NCBI GenBank assembly: GCA_965240325.2
Contig: OZ251223.1
Coordinates: forward strand, 1,674,001 to 1,738,000
Source: Rebecca billardiae RCC1528
Lineage: Eukaryota > Haptophyta
Length of the DNA stretch: 64,000 nucleotides
Direction: 5' to 3'
Made by a program: the position numbers and the translations under genes. The notes beneath the pieces are model-generated. The model was not told where the DNA came from. It was given only the letters and a program-made list of their open reading frames with translations, and searched no databases. Shown one piece after another: positions 41,535-53,500 of the stretch; position 1 is the first letter of the stretch, and each line of letters opens with the position of its first letter.

Positions 41535-44500
41535 CTAGCCGTTGAAGATGAAGCGAATCGCATCGAGCGCGGTGCGCGCGCCGAGCACGAGCGAGGACTC
41601 GGCGAGCTTGGCGAGCGCGCCGGTGTTGACGAGCACGCGCGCGGCCAGCGGCGCGAGCTGTCCGAGCGCGAGCAGCAGCGGCTCCTCGAGGGCGAACGTG
41701 CCGAGCAGCGCCCCCGCCCACGACGAGAGCATCGCCTCGGTGCGCGCGCGGCCGAAGAGGCGTCCGTACACGATCACGAGGGCGCACAGGCCTGTGTACA
41801 GGGCCAGCATGGCCGCCCACGCGAGGGGCGAGCGCGCCCACGGCGGCGGCGGCGGGCACGGGCAGAGCACGCGCACCCACTCCGCCGCGCGCCGCTCCGC
41901 CGCCTTCTGCCGCGCGAACCACACGACCATCTCGAGCTCGTCCACGCGCAGGTCGGCGTCCAGATCGAGATCTCGCAGCAGCCGCCGCCGCTCGTGCGGC
42001 AGCAGCGGGTCGCCCAGCTCGGCCATGATCAGCCCAACGCCCGCCTCGTCCACGCGGCCGTCGCCCGTCGAGTCGCAGCGCGAGAACGCGGCGTGCAGCG
42101 CGGAGAGCTCGGCGGCGGTGAGCTCGGACTGCGCGCGGTGCAGCGAAGAGCTCTGCGCGCGTGACAGCCCGGCCGAGCGCCGCGCAAACGACGGCGGCGG
42201 CACCCACTGCTCCGCGGGCGCACCGGCCGCGGCACCGTCCGCGCGCGGCGCCGGCGGGCCCGGTCCGTCTCCGGGGCTGTCGCTCGAGCTGCTGCCGGCC
42301 TCGAGTGGAGGCGGCGGCGTGGGCGGGACGGGCTGTGCGCCGCGCCGCGCGCCCCCGGCCCTGCCGCTCGCCGCGGCCGGCGGCGCCTCGGCGCCCACGC
42401 GGCGATGCGGCGAGAGCGGCGGCGAGTCTGATGACTCGCTGCCGCGGCTGAGCGCGGGCGGGCGGCGCGGGCCAACCGGCCTAGGCGCGGCGGCCTGGGC
42501 CGGCTCGGGGGCTGCCTCGCGGGCGGCCGCGCTCGTGGCGGGAGCGCCCGCCGTGAGAGCCGCGCGGTCGCGCGGCGGCGACGCGGGAGGCGGCGATGGC
42601 GGCGGCGACGGCGCGTCTGCCGGCGCTGCGGCGTCCGACTCGGCCGCGGGCGCGGCAACGGCGGGCGCGCCGTCGAGGGCGGCGGGCGCGCGCGGCGCGA
42701 GCGCCCGCACGGGCGTGATCCGACTGAGCGAGGAGCCGTCGAGCACGGGCGCGGCGACCAGCCTGCGCGGCGGCGCGGCAGCGGGGGCGCCGCCGGCCGC
42801 GCCGCCGCGGGAGGCCGTGCTGCGGCTGCTGCTGCTGCTGCCGCCGCCGCCGCAGCCGCCGCGCGCCGCCGCCGCCGCCGCCTCCGCCGAGCCGGCCGAG
42901 CGCGGCCTGGGCCGAGCTGGCACGTACGGTGGCTGGAAGCCCGCAGCCTGGCGGCCCGCCGCGCCGCCCTGTGCGGCGGGCGCGGCAGCGGCCGGCGGCT
43001 GGCCACCGTCCTCTGCCCCGGGTGTGATCTCAGCCCCGCGCTCGCGTGCGCCCGCGCTGAGCGCGCCGCCCGACTGCAGGGGCGCGACGATGCCGCAGCC
43101 GCTGATCGGCACGGCGGGGACGTGCACGCGGCGGTGCGCGCTGCCCACGCGCCCGCCGCTGCCGGGGCGCCCGCCGCTGCCCGGGCTCTGCTGCCGCGCC
43201 GCGCTCTCCCCGCGCGCTGCCGCCGGTGCCGCCTCCTCAAGGCTCGGGCTGAGCGGCGCAAACGGCGCCGCCCCGCCGAGGCTCGAGCGGCGCGAGCCGG
43301 CGGTGCGCATCGTGGAGGCGGAGGCGGAGGAGGAGAGAGGTGCTGCGGCCGTGCTGCGCGAGCAGCGCGAGGCACAGCCCTTGGGCGGCGGCTCGGCGAG
43401 GCACCGCGCGCCGCCCCCCGCCGCGCTCGCGCCCGCCTGCCCGCCGCCGCCGCCGCCGCGCCCTTGTCGGCCGGCCGCGCCCCTCAGCTGCCCGGCAAGC
43501 GCGAGCGTGCTGCCCATTGCCACCATCTCTCGCGCGCGCGCGCGGGCGCGCGCGTCGGCGGCGAGCGCGCCGCTCAGGTGCTCGCGCATGCCGTGGTACA
43601 GCCGCCACGCGGGCAGCGCGCGGCCGTCGTGCCGCGCGAGGTGCCACGCGCCCTTGAACACCCACAGCGCCGGCAGCGCCACCGCCGCCACCACCAGCGC
43701 GGCCACGAGCACGCTGAGCAGCCGGACGGGCGCGCCGCCCTCGGCCGGAGTTTCGTGGTACAGCATGCACTCGAGCGCAAGCTGCAGCGCGAGCGTGTTG
43801 AAGAGGCTCTGCACCAGCTCGGCGCGGCGCAGCGAGCGGTCGGGCCGCGCGAACAGCAGCGCGAGCAGCGTGTGCTGGTCCGCTACCGCCTCGAGCACCG
43901 CGCGCGCGCGCTCGAGCCGACTCGCGCGGTGCACGCCCCGGCCTGCGGCGGGCCGCCTTGTCGAGAAGCGCCGCCCGAGGTCGTGGTGCTCGGCGATCTC
44001 CTGCGCGGCGCTGCGCGCGGGCGACCAGACCGACGAGCTCCGCCGCATCGGCGAGCGCGAGGGCGGCGAGTGCGAGCGCGCGCGCGGCGGCGCGCGCCGC
44101 TCGGGCGCGGCCGCGACGACTGGCTCGGTGGGCGCGGCGGCGGCGCTGCTGCGCTCGGACGCGGGCGCCGAGGTCGTGGCGGCCGGCGGCGCGCCGCGCG
44201 CCCTCGGCGCACCCTCCGCCGCGTTCGGCGCCTCGGCGCCGCTCTCCACCACCGCCCTCGCGCCCAAGTACACATCGAGGTCCGACGCCGACGCCGACTC
44301 GGCCTCCAGCGGAGTGCGCGGCCCGCCCGGCTCAGACGCGCTCGCGGCGGCCGCGGCGGCAGCGGCCTTGCGCGCGCGCACGCGCTCGACGGTCGTCGTC
44401 GGCTGCGCGCCGCCCGCCGCACTCTCGCGCGCGACGCCCGCGCCCGCGCCCACCGCGCCGACCAGCCCGCCGCCGTCCGCCGAGACCCGGCGGCTGCCGA

Positions 44501-47500
44501 TTGGCGAGCGCGCGCGCGAGGCGGGCGAGCGTGCGCGCGAGAGCGCGGCCGGCGGCGTGCGCGGCGCGGACGAGCTGCGCGAGGGCGACGCGGCCGAGGC
44601 GCGTCGGTACCCGCCGCGCCGGCTGGGGCCCGAGCTGCTCAGCATCCCGCCGCCGCCCTCGCCTAGCCCCGACGTGGCCCGCTCCGACTCGTGCCACCGC
44701 TCGTACTCACGAAGCGCGCGCCGGTCGGCCGCGGCCGCGAGGAGGAGGCAGAGGGCGTTGAGGCCGCTCAGGAGGTACACGAGGCGGTAGATCGTCGGGT
44801 TCTCACGGAGGCCCTCGGCCGGCGTGGCGAGCACCGCCGCGCCCTCGGCCGCGCTGAACGTGTTCACGCGCACGGACGCGGCCTCCTCCGCCGCCTGCTC
44901 CGGCGTGGCGGGCACGGAGACGGCGGCGAAGTCGGTGAGGTGCGTGCACGCGCAGTAGACGAGGGAGGGCTCGGCGCCGTCGGGCGGCGCGCCCAGCGTC
45001 GTGCACCCCTCGGCCGACCACTCGCCCCGCGCCTCGTCCCACCAGTGGCACGCGTCCGCGCGGCCGCACTCGCGCCCGTGGTACGGCGGCTCGCACGCGC
45101 AGCCGCGCAGCCCGCCGCCCAGCTCGACGCACGCGCCGCGCGCGTTGCACGGCGCGGCCATGCCCAGCGCGATCTCCGCGCCGCCGTCGGCGCACGAAGG
45201 CGACGGCTCGAGCGCGCCCGGCCCCGCGCCGCCCGCCGCGCCCGGCAGGCCAATCACGATCGGCTGCGCCAGCCCCGAGATTGCAATCTCGGAGCCGGCC
45301 GACGGGTCGCGCAGCGCGACGCGCAGCACGGCGGTGCGCACCGCGCCGAGCGCGCCGCTCTGGTTGGCGGGCTCGGCATGCACGTTGGTCCCGAAGGCGA
45401 TGAGCACCACGTCCACGGGCGCGTCGGCCGCCCGCGCCGCGCCGCCGCCGGACTCCCACAGGGACGCGGGCAGCGCGAGCGCGCCGCCGCCGCCCGCGCC
45501 GCCGAGCGTCGCGTTGGCCGCGAGCGCCGCCGCCGTGCGGCGCGCCACGCTCACGTTGACGCGCGCCGACACCGCCTCGGCGGGCAGCTCGCCCGGGACG
45601 GCGTCGGCGAGGAGCGCGAGCGCTAGGCCCGACGCCGCCTCGAGCGCCGCGCCGCCCAGCGCCACCGCCTCCTCCGCCTCGAGCGCCCCGCCGCCGCCGG
45701 CCGGCGCGCCGAGCGCGCTGTCGAGCGAGCTGAGAAGCGCCCCGACAGTCGCGTCGTCCAGCCCGCCGTCTGCCGCGGAGGCGGCGGCGAGTGCGGCGAC
45801 GTGGCCGAGCGCGGCGGCGCGCGCGGGCGTGCCGAGGGGCACTGGCGCGCCGAGCGCGGCCGCGAGCGCCGCGGCCGACTGCGCGCGCGCCTCGGCGGTG
45901 CGCGGCGCGACCGCCGCGCCCTCGAGCGCGGTCAGCCCCACAATGGCCGAGATGAGCGCTGAGCCGTTGGCCGCGGCCGCGGCAGCGGCGGCCGGGTGCG
46001 CAAGTGTCTGCGCGAGGCCGTCGAGCAGCTGCATCGCCTCGGCGTGGTCGGCGCGGTCGAGCGCCGAGCGCGCGCGCTCGAGCGCGTCAGACAGCGCCGC
46101 CGAGCCCCCGGGCCCCAGCTCCGGCTGGCCCACGCGCACGTGCCGCGAGGCGGCGGCGAGCGCGCCCACCGCGTCGCGCACGCTCACAGACAGCGTGCGC
46201 GCGCCGCCCGGCAGCAGCGCGCTGCCGAGCGCGGAGGCGCCCGCGAGCCCAAGCGGCGTCGGCGCGTACCCGCCGCCCGCGCTTCGGTGCGAGAAGGCGT
46301 AGCTCAGCGGCAGCTCGTCCGAGCTCCAGCCGGCCGCGTGCAGCGCGTACACCGTCACCAGCGCCACGCCGCCCTCGGCCGGCGAGACGGTGAGCGCGCC
46401 GCCGTGCGGCGGCCGGCTGATGGGCACGACGATGGACGCGGAGGAGGCCGGCACGGCGGCGCCGCCACCTCCCGCCGTCGAGACTGTCAGCTTGAACGCG
46501 TACGTCGCGCCGGGCAGCAGCGCGCCAGAGCGGAAGGCGAGCGTGTGCCCCGCGCCGCCCGTCGTCGTGACCGCCGCCGTGTCGTCCAGCTCAAGCCCCG
46601 CGTCTGAGCGCACGCCGTCCGCGCCGATGAGGAGCGCGCGCCAGCGCAGCGCGTACGATGCCGCGCCGGCCGCGCGCGCGCCGGCCGACTCGGCGTCGAG
46701 CGAGGTGCTGATCACTAGCCGCTCGGCCGGCCGCGCCCACTCCGCGCCGTACGACCCGCGGCGCAGCGGCGCGAACACAACCGTCGGGATGGGCGCGGCC
46801 ACGAGCGACAGGGCAACGGACGCGCTCGCGCCAGGCGGGAGCTCGGCGGCGGCCGCGCCGCCGCCGGGTGTGCTGCCGGCGGAGGGCGGCCGCGCGCTCA
46901 CCGCGAGAGTGACTACGTACTCGCCCGGGCCCAGCTCACCCGGCTGCAGCCGCAGCGACGACGCGTTGGTGAGCACGCTCGGCGGCAGAGGGACGGCGGC
47001 GGCCATGCGGATGCCGCTGCTGCTGCCGTTCTGAGGTGTGCCCGCGCCGGGCGGCGGCGCGGCCGCGAGCACGGTCCACGCAAACGCGAGGCTGTCGGCG
47101 GAGCCGCTGTTCGGGTCGAGCGTGGCGGAGGCGTCGATGGCCAGCGGCCGGTCCGCGCGCGCGCTGCGGTCGCCCCCCGCGATCGTCGCGCGCAGCGGCA
47201 GCTGCGCCACCACCACGAGCACGCGCGCGCTCGCGGCCGCGGCCGGGTCGGCGGCCATGCTGCCGACCAGCTGCAGCTCATAGCTGTGAAGGGGCGCGAG
47301 GGAGAAGGGGGCGAGGAGCAGCGAGGCGGCCGAGCCCGCCGGGGAGCCGTCGAGCGCGGGGCGCGGCACGCTCGCGTGCGCGGGCGCGCCGCTCGCGCTG
47401 TGTGTCACGCCGAGCACCGACCAGCGGAAGCGCACGCGCGCGTCCGCGCCCTCCCAGCAGCCCGCCACGCGCGCGGCGCCGCTCAGAAGCGTCGCGGCGC

Positions 47501-50500
47501 CCGCGCGCACCGAGCGCACGGACGGCCCGGCGACCGACACGGTCGGCGCCGCGTCCGCGCGCGGCGGGCGCTCGACGATATGAAAAGCCGGCTCGGACAC
47601 CGAGCCGAGCATCAGCGAGCGCACGCGCAGCGCGAACGCCAGCCGGTGCGCGCCCGGCGCGAGCGTGCCGAGTGCGCGCAGCTCCACCGCCGCGCCGGCG
47701 TGCTGCGCGCTCAGCAGCGCGTTCAGCGCCGCAGCCTCGGGCGCGGAGACGCCGAGGCTGCGGCTGCGGTCGAGGCGCCACTCGAAGGCGAGCCCCGCCG
47801 CGCCGCCGCCCGACGACGCGGAGCCGTCGAGCGCGAGGTCCGCGTCCGGGCAGCGCGAGAGAGTGCCAGGGCCGGTGAGCGCGGCGCGCGGCGGCGCGCA
47901 GCCAGACGGCCCGGCGCACGGCGCGTCCGCGTCGACGGCGGCGGCGCCGGCGGCGCCGAGCGCGGACGTGTCGCACGGCGGCGCGCAGACGGAGGCGGCT
48001 GGTCGCACCGCGCCCTCGCGCAGCACCAGCGCCGAGCCCGGGCGCAGCGCGGTCCCCGCGCCCAGCTGCACGACCAGCGCCGACGCGTCCGCCCAGAAGC
48101 AGCTCGGCTGCGCGCCGCCGCCGCCGCCGCCGTCGGGAGCGGCAGAGCCGACCAGCGCGAGCGTCGCGTCGTCGAGGACCCGCGTGCACGGGCCGACGGC
48201 CGCGCCCATGCGCGCGCGGTCGGTCGGCTGCGCGTCGAACTGGAGCACCACGGAGGTGGCGCTGGCGTCGAGCGCCGCGCTGAGCAGCCGGGGCGCGTGT
48301 GCGCCGATGAACGTGAAGCTGACCAAGCCCGCCGCCGCGCCGCCCTCCTCCTCCTCCTCCTCCGCGTCCGCTTCCGCCGAGGGCGCGGGCGTGAACTGCT
48401 GACCGTTGAGCGACACGCGCACCGCCACGGGCGCGCCGCTCGCCACGCCGTAGCTCGCGGTCGCGACGACGAGCGTGTCGGTCGCCGAGGCGGGCGGCGG
48501 CGCGAGCGCCTCCCCAAACGCCACGCGCAGCAGCCCGCCGCCGCCCAGCCCCGCGCCGCCGAGCGCGCCAAACCCGACTCCCACGATGGCGGTCGCGTCG
48601 CCCGCGCCGCCCTGCGCCGGCACGATCGAGGTGACGCGCGGCGGCGCGTAGTAGTGGAACTGCACGCCGTCGGCGGTGGTCGTGTGCGCGGTGCCGTTGC
48701 CCAGCGAGAGCTCGAGCGAGACCGGCGTCGTGCCGCCGAGCGCGGGCGCGGGCTCGGAGGCGGGGAGCGGCGGCAGCGTGCAGCGCGCGCGCGTGCTGCC
48801 GTCCGCGCCGGCAGGCAGCATGCTCGCGCGCGCCGCGCAGCCGCCGCCGCCGCCGTCACCACCACTACCCCGCAGCACGCAGCACAGCTGGCCGTCGCCG
48901 TACTCGGCAAAGCCCGACCCCTCGAGCGTCACCACCGTGCCGCCGCCCACCGGCCCCCCCGGCGGGCGCAGCGCGCGCACGCCCACCGCGCCCATCTCGT
49001 ACAGCGAGATTGCGATCTCGTCGTACAGCGGCGGCGCGAGATACGCGCCGCCGTCGAGGCGCAGGCTGACGACGTACCGGCCTGCGGGCAGCGCGGAGCC
49101 GTCGGCCGCCGCGCGGGGCACCGCGCACGCCGCGGCGCGCGCGCTCAGCACGGTGGCGGCCGTGCTCACCTCCACACCGCCCGCGCCGTCCGCGCGCGCA
49201 AACGCGCACGACGCCGGGCCGACGCCGCCAGCGCTCTCGCTGGAACCGCCGCCGCCGCCGCCGCCGTCGGTCGGCCCGATGAAGCCGGCGCCGGCGAGCG
49301 TGAGCGTGGCCTCCGCGCCGAGCGGCGCGCCGAGCGGCTCGGCGCTCTGTACGACGGCGCGGAGGACCGGCGGCGGAGGCGGCGCGGGCGGCGGCGCGGG
49401 CGGCGGCGACGGCGGCGGCGGCGGCGGCGGGCGCGGCGGCGGACTCGGCGGCGGGCTCGGCGGCGGGCGCGGCGGGCTCGGCGGCGGAAATGGCTCTGCG
49501 CGCGGCGGCGGCGGCGGTTCTGGCGGGAGCGAGGGCGGCGGCGGCGACGGCGGTGGCGCCGGTGGTGGCGGGCTGGGTGGCGGCTGCGGAGGCGGCGAGG
49601 GCGGCGGCGATGGTGGCGGCGAGGGTGGCGGGCTCGGTGGCGGGCTTGGCGGTGGCGCGGGCGGCCGAGCTGGCGGCGGCGGGCTCGGCGGCGGCGTGGG
49701 CGGCGGCGAGGGCGGAGGCGAGGGCGGAGGGCTCGGCGGGGGCGCGGGCGGTGGGCTCGGCGGCGGGCTCGGCGGCGGGCTCGGTGGCGGGCTCGGTGGC
49801 GGGGTTGGCGGCGGCGACGGCGGTGGGGACGGTGGCGGCGACGGCGGCGGGGAGGGAGGTGGGACCGGCGGTGGCGAGGGTGGCGGGCTCGGCGGCGGCG
49901 ACGGAGGCGGCGAAGGCGGTGGCAAGGGCGGCGGAGGGCTCGGCGGTGGGCTCGGGGGCGGTGAAGGTGGCGGCGAGGGTGGCGGCGGGCTCGGCGGGGG
50001 ACTCGGCGGCGGCGATGGCGGCGGGCTGGGCGGTGAGCCGGGCGGCGGCGGGCTCGGTGGCGGGCTCGGCGGCGGGCTCGGCGGCGGGACTGGCGGCGGG
50101 CTCGGCGGCGGGCTCGGCGGTGGCGACGGCGGCGGGCTCGGCGGCGGCGAAGGCGGCGGGCTCGGCGGCGGCGAAGGCGGCGGGCTCGGAGGTGGGCTCG
50201 GTGGCGGGCTTGGTGGTGGTGAAGGAGGTGGGCTCGGCGGCGGCGACGGTGGTGGACTTGGCGGCGGCGAAGGTGGCGGGGCCGGCGGCGGCGACGGCGG
50301 CGGCGATGGTGGCGGCAAGGGCGGCGGTGGGCTGGGCGGCGGGCTGGGCGGCGGGCTGGGCGGCGGGCTTGGCGGTGGGCTTGGCGGTGGGCTTGGCGGC
50401 GGAAAAGGCGGCGGAGACGGCGGCGGAGACGGCGGCGGGCTGGGTGGTGGACTTGGCGGCGGGCTCGGCGGTGGGCTCGGCGGCGGCGGGCTCGGCGGCG

Positions 50501-53500
50501 GGCTCGGCGGCGGGCTCGGCGGCGGGCTCGGTGGCGGGGATGGCGGCGGAGATGGCGGTGGCGATGGTGGCGGCGAGGGCGGCGCGCGTGGGGGCGGGCT
50601 TGGCGGCGGTGATGGGGGTGGCGAGGGCGGCGGGCTCGGCGGCGGCGAAGGCGGCGGCGTCGGCGGTGGGCTTGGCGGTGGTGAGGGCGGCGGCGAGGGT
50701 GGCGGGCTCGGCGGCGGAGGACTCGGCGGCGGGCTCGGCGGCGGGCTCGGCGGCGGGCTCGGCGGTGGGCTCGGCGGCGGCGGGCTCGGCGGAGGGCTCG
50801 GCGGCGGCGCTGGCGGCGGGCTTGGCGGCGGCGATGGTGGTGGGCTTGGCGGTGGGCTTGGCGGTGGGCTTGGAGGTGGCGGGTTCGGTGGAGGGCTCGG
50901 CGGTGGGCTCGGCGGCGGCGAGGGCGGTGGACTGGGTGGCGGGCTGGGCGGCGGGCTCGGTGGTGGTGAGGGCGGAGGGGAGGGCGGGGGAGACGGCGGT
51001 GACGAGGGTGGTGGCGACGGCGGTGGCGACGGCGGCGGGAGGGGTGGTGGGGACGGCGGCGGGGATGGCGGCGGGCTCGGTGGTGGTGAGGGCGGTGGGG
51101 ATGGCGGTGGCGAGGGCGGTGGCGAGGGCGGCGGGAATGGCGGCGGTGACGGAGGCGGCGATGGCGGCGGCGAGGGCGGCGGTGATGGTGGGGGCGATGG
51201 GGGCGGCGAGGGCGGCAGACTAGGCGGCGGCGGGCTGGGTGGCGGGCTCGGGGGCGGCGAAGGCGGCGGGCTGGGCGGCGGGCTCGGGGGCGGCGAGGGC
51301 GGCGGCGAGGGTGGCGGCGACGGCGGTGGCAATGGCGGCGGCGGGCTGGGTGGCGGGCTCGGCGGCGGTGAGGGTGGCGGGCTGGGTGGCGGGCTCGGTG
51401 GTGGGCTCGGTGGTGGGCTTGGCGGCGGTGACGGAGGCGGTGAGGGAGGTGGGGGGCTTGGTGGGGGGCTCGGGGGTGGGCTCGGAGGCGGGGACGGCGG
51501 CGGGCTTGGCGGCGGCGAGGGCGGTGGGGACGGCGGCGGGAAGGGCGGAGGTGAGGGCGGTGGGCTCGGCGGCGGTGATGGCGGTGGCGATGGAGGCGGG
51601 CTGGGTGGTGGCGGGCTTGGTGGCGGGCTGGGCGGTGGCGACGGCGGCGGGCTCGGCGGCGGCGAGGGCGGCGGGCTGGGCGGCGGTGACGGCGGCGGCG
51701 AGGGTGGCGGGCTCGGTGGTGGCGGGCTCGGCGGCGGCCTCGGCGGCGGCGAGGGTGGCGGCGATGGCGGCGGGCTGGGTGGCGGCGATGGCGGCGGTGA
51801 TGGCGGCGGTGATGGCGGCGGGCTGGGTGGTGGCGGGCTGGGTGGCGGGCTCGGCGGTGGCGACGGCGGCGGGCTGGGTGGCGGACTGGGCGGCGGCGAG
51901 GGCGGAGGGCTCGGCGGTGGTGATGGTGGCGGCGATGGCGGCGGGCTCGGCGGTGGTGACGGCGGTGGCGACGGAGGCGGGCTCGGAGGCGGTGATGGCG
52001 GCGGCGACGGCGGCGGGCTGGGCGGCGGCGGGCTTGGTGGCGGGCTCGGCGGTGGCGAGGGTGGAGGGCTGGGTGGCGGGCTTGGAGGGGGTGAGGGCGG
52101 AGGGCTCGGCGGCGGGCTTGGTGGCGGGCTCGGCGGCGGGCTCGGTGGCGGTGATGGTGGTGGCGATGGCGGCGGGCTCGGCGGTGGCGATGGCGGTGGC
52201 GATGGCGGTGGGCTGGGCGGCGGTGGGCTTGGTGGCGGGCTCGGCGGTGGCGATGGCGGCGGACTGGGCGGTGGCGACGGTGGCGGCGAGGGCGGCGGAC
52301 TGGGCGGAGGGCTCGGCGGTGGCGATGGCGGCGGCGATGGCGGTGGACTCGGTGGCGGCGACGGGGGTGGCGATGGCGGCGGGCTCGGCGGCGGCGGGCT
52401 TGGTGGCGGGCTGGGCGGCGGCGAGGGCGGCGGGCTGGGCGGTGGGCTTGGCGGTGGCGAGGGCGGTGGGCTTGGCGGCGGGCTGGGTGGGGGTGAGGGT
52501 GGCGGGCTTGGCGGCGGCGAAGGGGGCGGGCTCGGCGGTGGGCTCGGCGGCGGTGATGGCGGTGGCGATGGCGGCGGGCTGGGCGGTGGCGGGCTTGGTG
52601 GTGGGCTCGGCGGCGGCGATGGCGGCGGGCTCGGCGGCGGGCTCGGCGGTGGCGAGGGCGGCAGGCTCGGCGGTGGGGATGGCGGCGGCGAGGGCGGCGG
52701 ACTCGGCGGCGGTGATGGCGGCGGCGATGGCGGCGGGCTCGGCGGCGGCGGGCTTGGTGGCGGGCTGGGCGGCGGCGAGGGCGGCGGGCTGGGCGGTGGG
52801 CTTGGCGGTGGCGAGGGCGGTGGACTCGGCGGCGGGCTGGGTGGGGGTGAGGGTGGCGGGCTCGGCGGCGGCGAAGGTGGCGGGCTCGGCGGTGGGCTCG
52901 GCGGCGGTGATGGCGGTGGCGATGGCGGCGGGCTGGGTGGTGGCGGGCTTGGTGGCGGGCTCGGCGGCGGGCTCGGTGGTGGTTTCGGCGGCGGGCTCGG
53001 TGGTGGCGAGGGCGGCGGGCTCGGTGGTGGGGATGGCGGTGGCGATGGCGGTGGGCTCGGCGGCGGTGACGGCGGTGGCGACGGCGGCGGACTCGGCGGC
53101 GGTGATGGCGGCGGCGATGGCGGCGGGCTCGGCGGCGGCGGGCTTGGTGGCGGGCTCGGCGGTGGCGAGGGCGGCGGGCTGGGCGGTGGGCTTGGCGGTG
53201 GCGAGGGCGGTGGGCTTGGCGGCGGGCTGGGTGGGGGTGAGGGTGGCGGGCTTGGCGGCTGCGAAGGTGGCGGGCTCGGCGGTGGGCTCGGCGGCGGTGA
53301 TGGCGGTGGCGATGGCGGCGGGCTGGGCGGCGGCGGGCTTGGTGGTGGGCTCGGCGGCGGCGACGGCGGCGGCTTCGGCGGTGGCGAGGGCGGCGGCAAG
53401 GGCGGCGGACTGGGCGGAGGGCTCGGTGGCGGGCTCGGCGGTGGGCTCGGCGGCGGTGACGGCGGTGGCGACGGCGGCGGACTCGGCGGCGGTGATGGCG

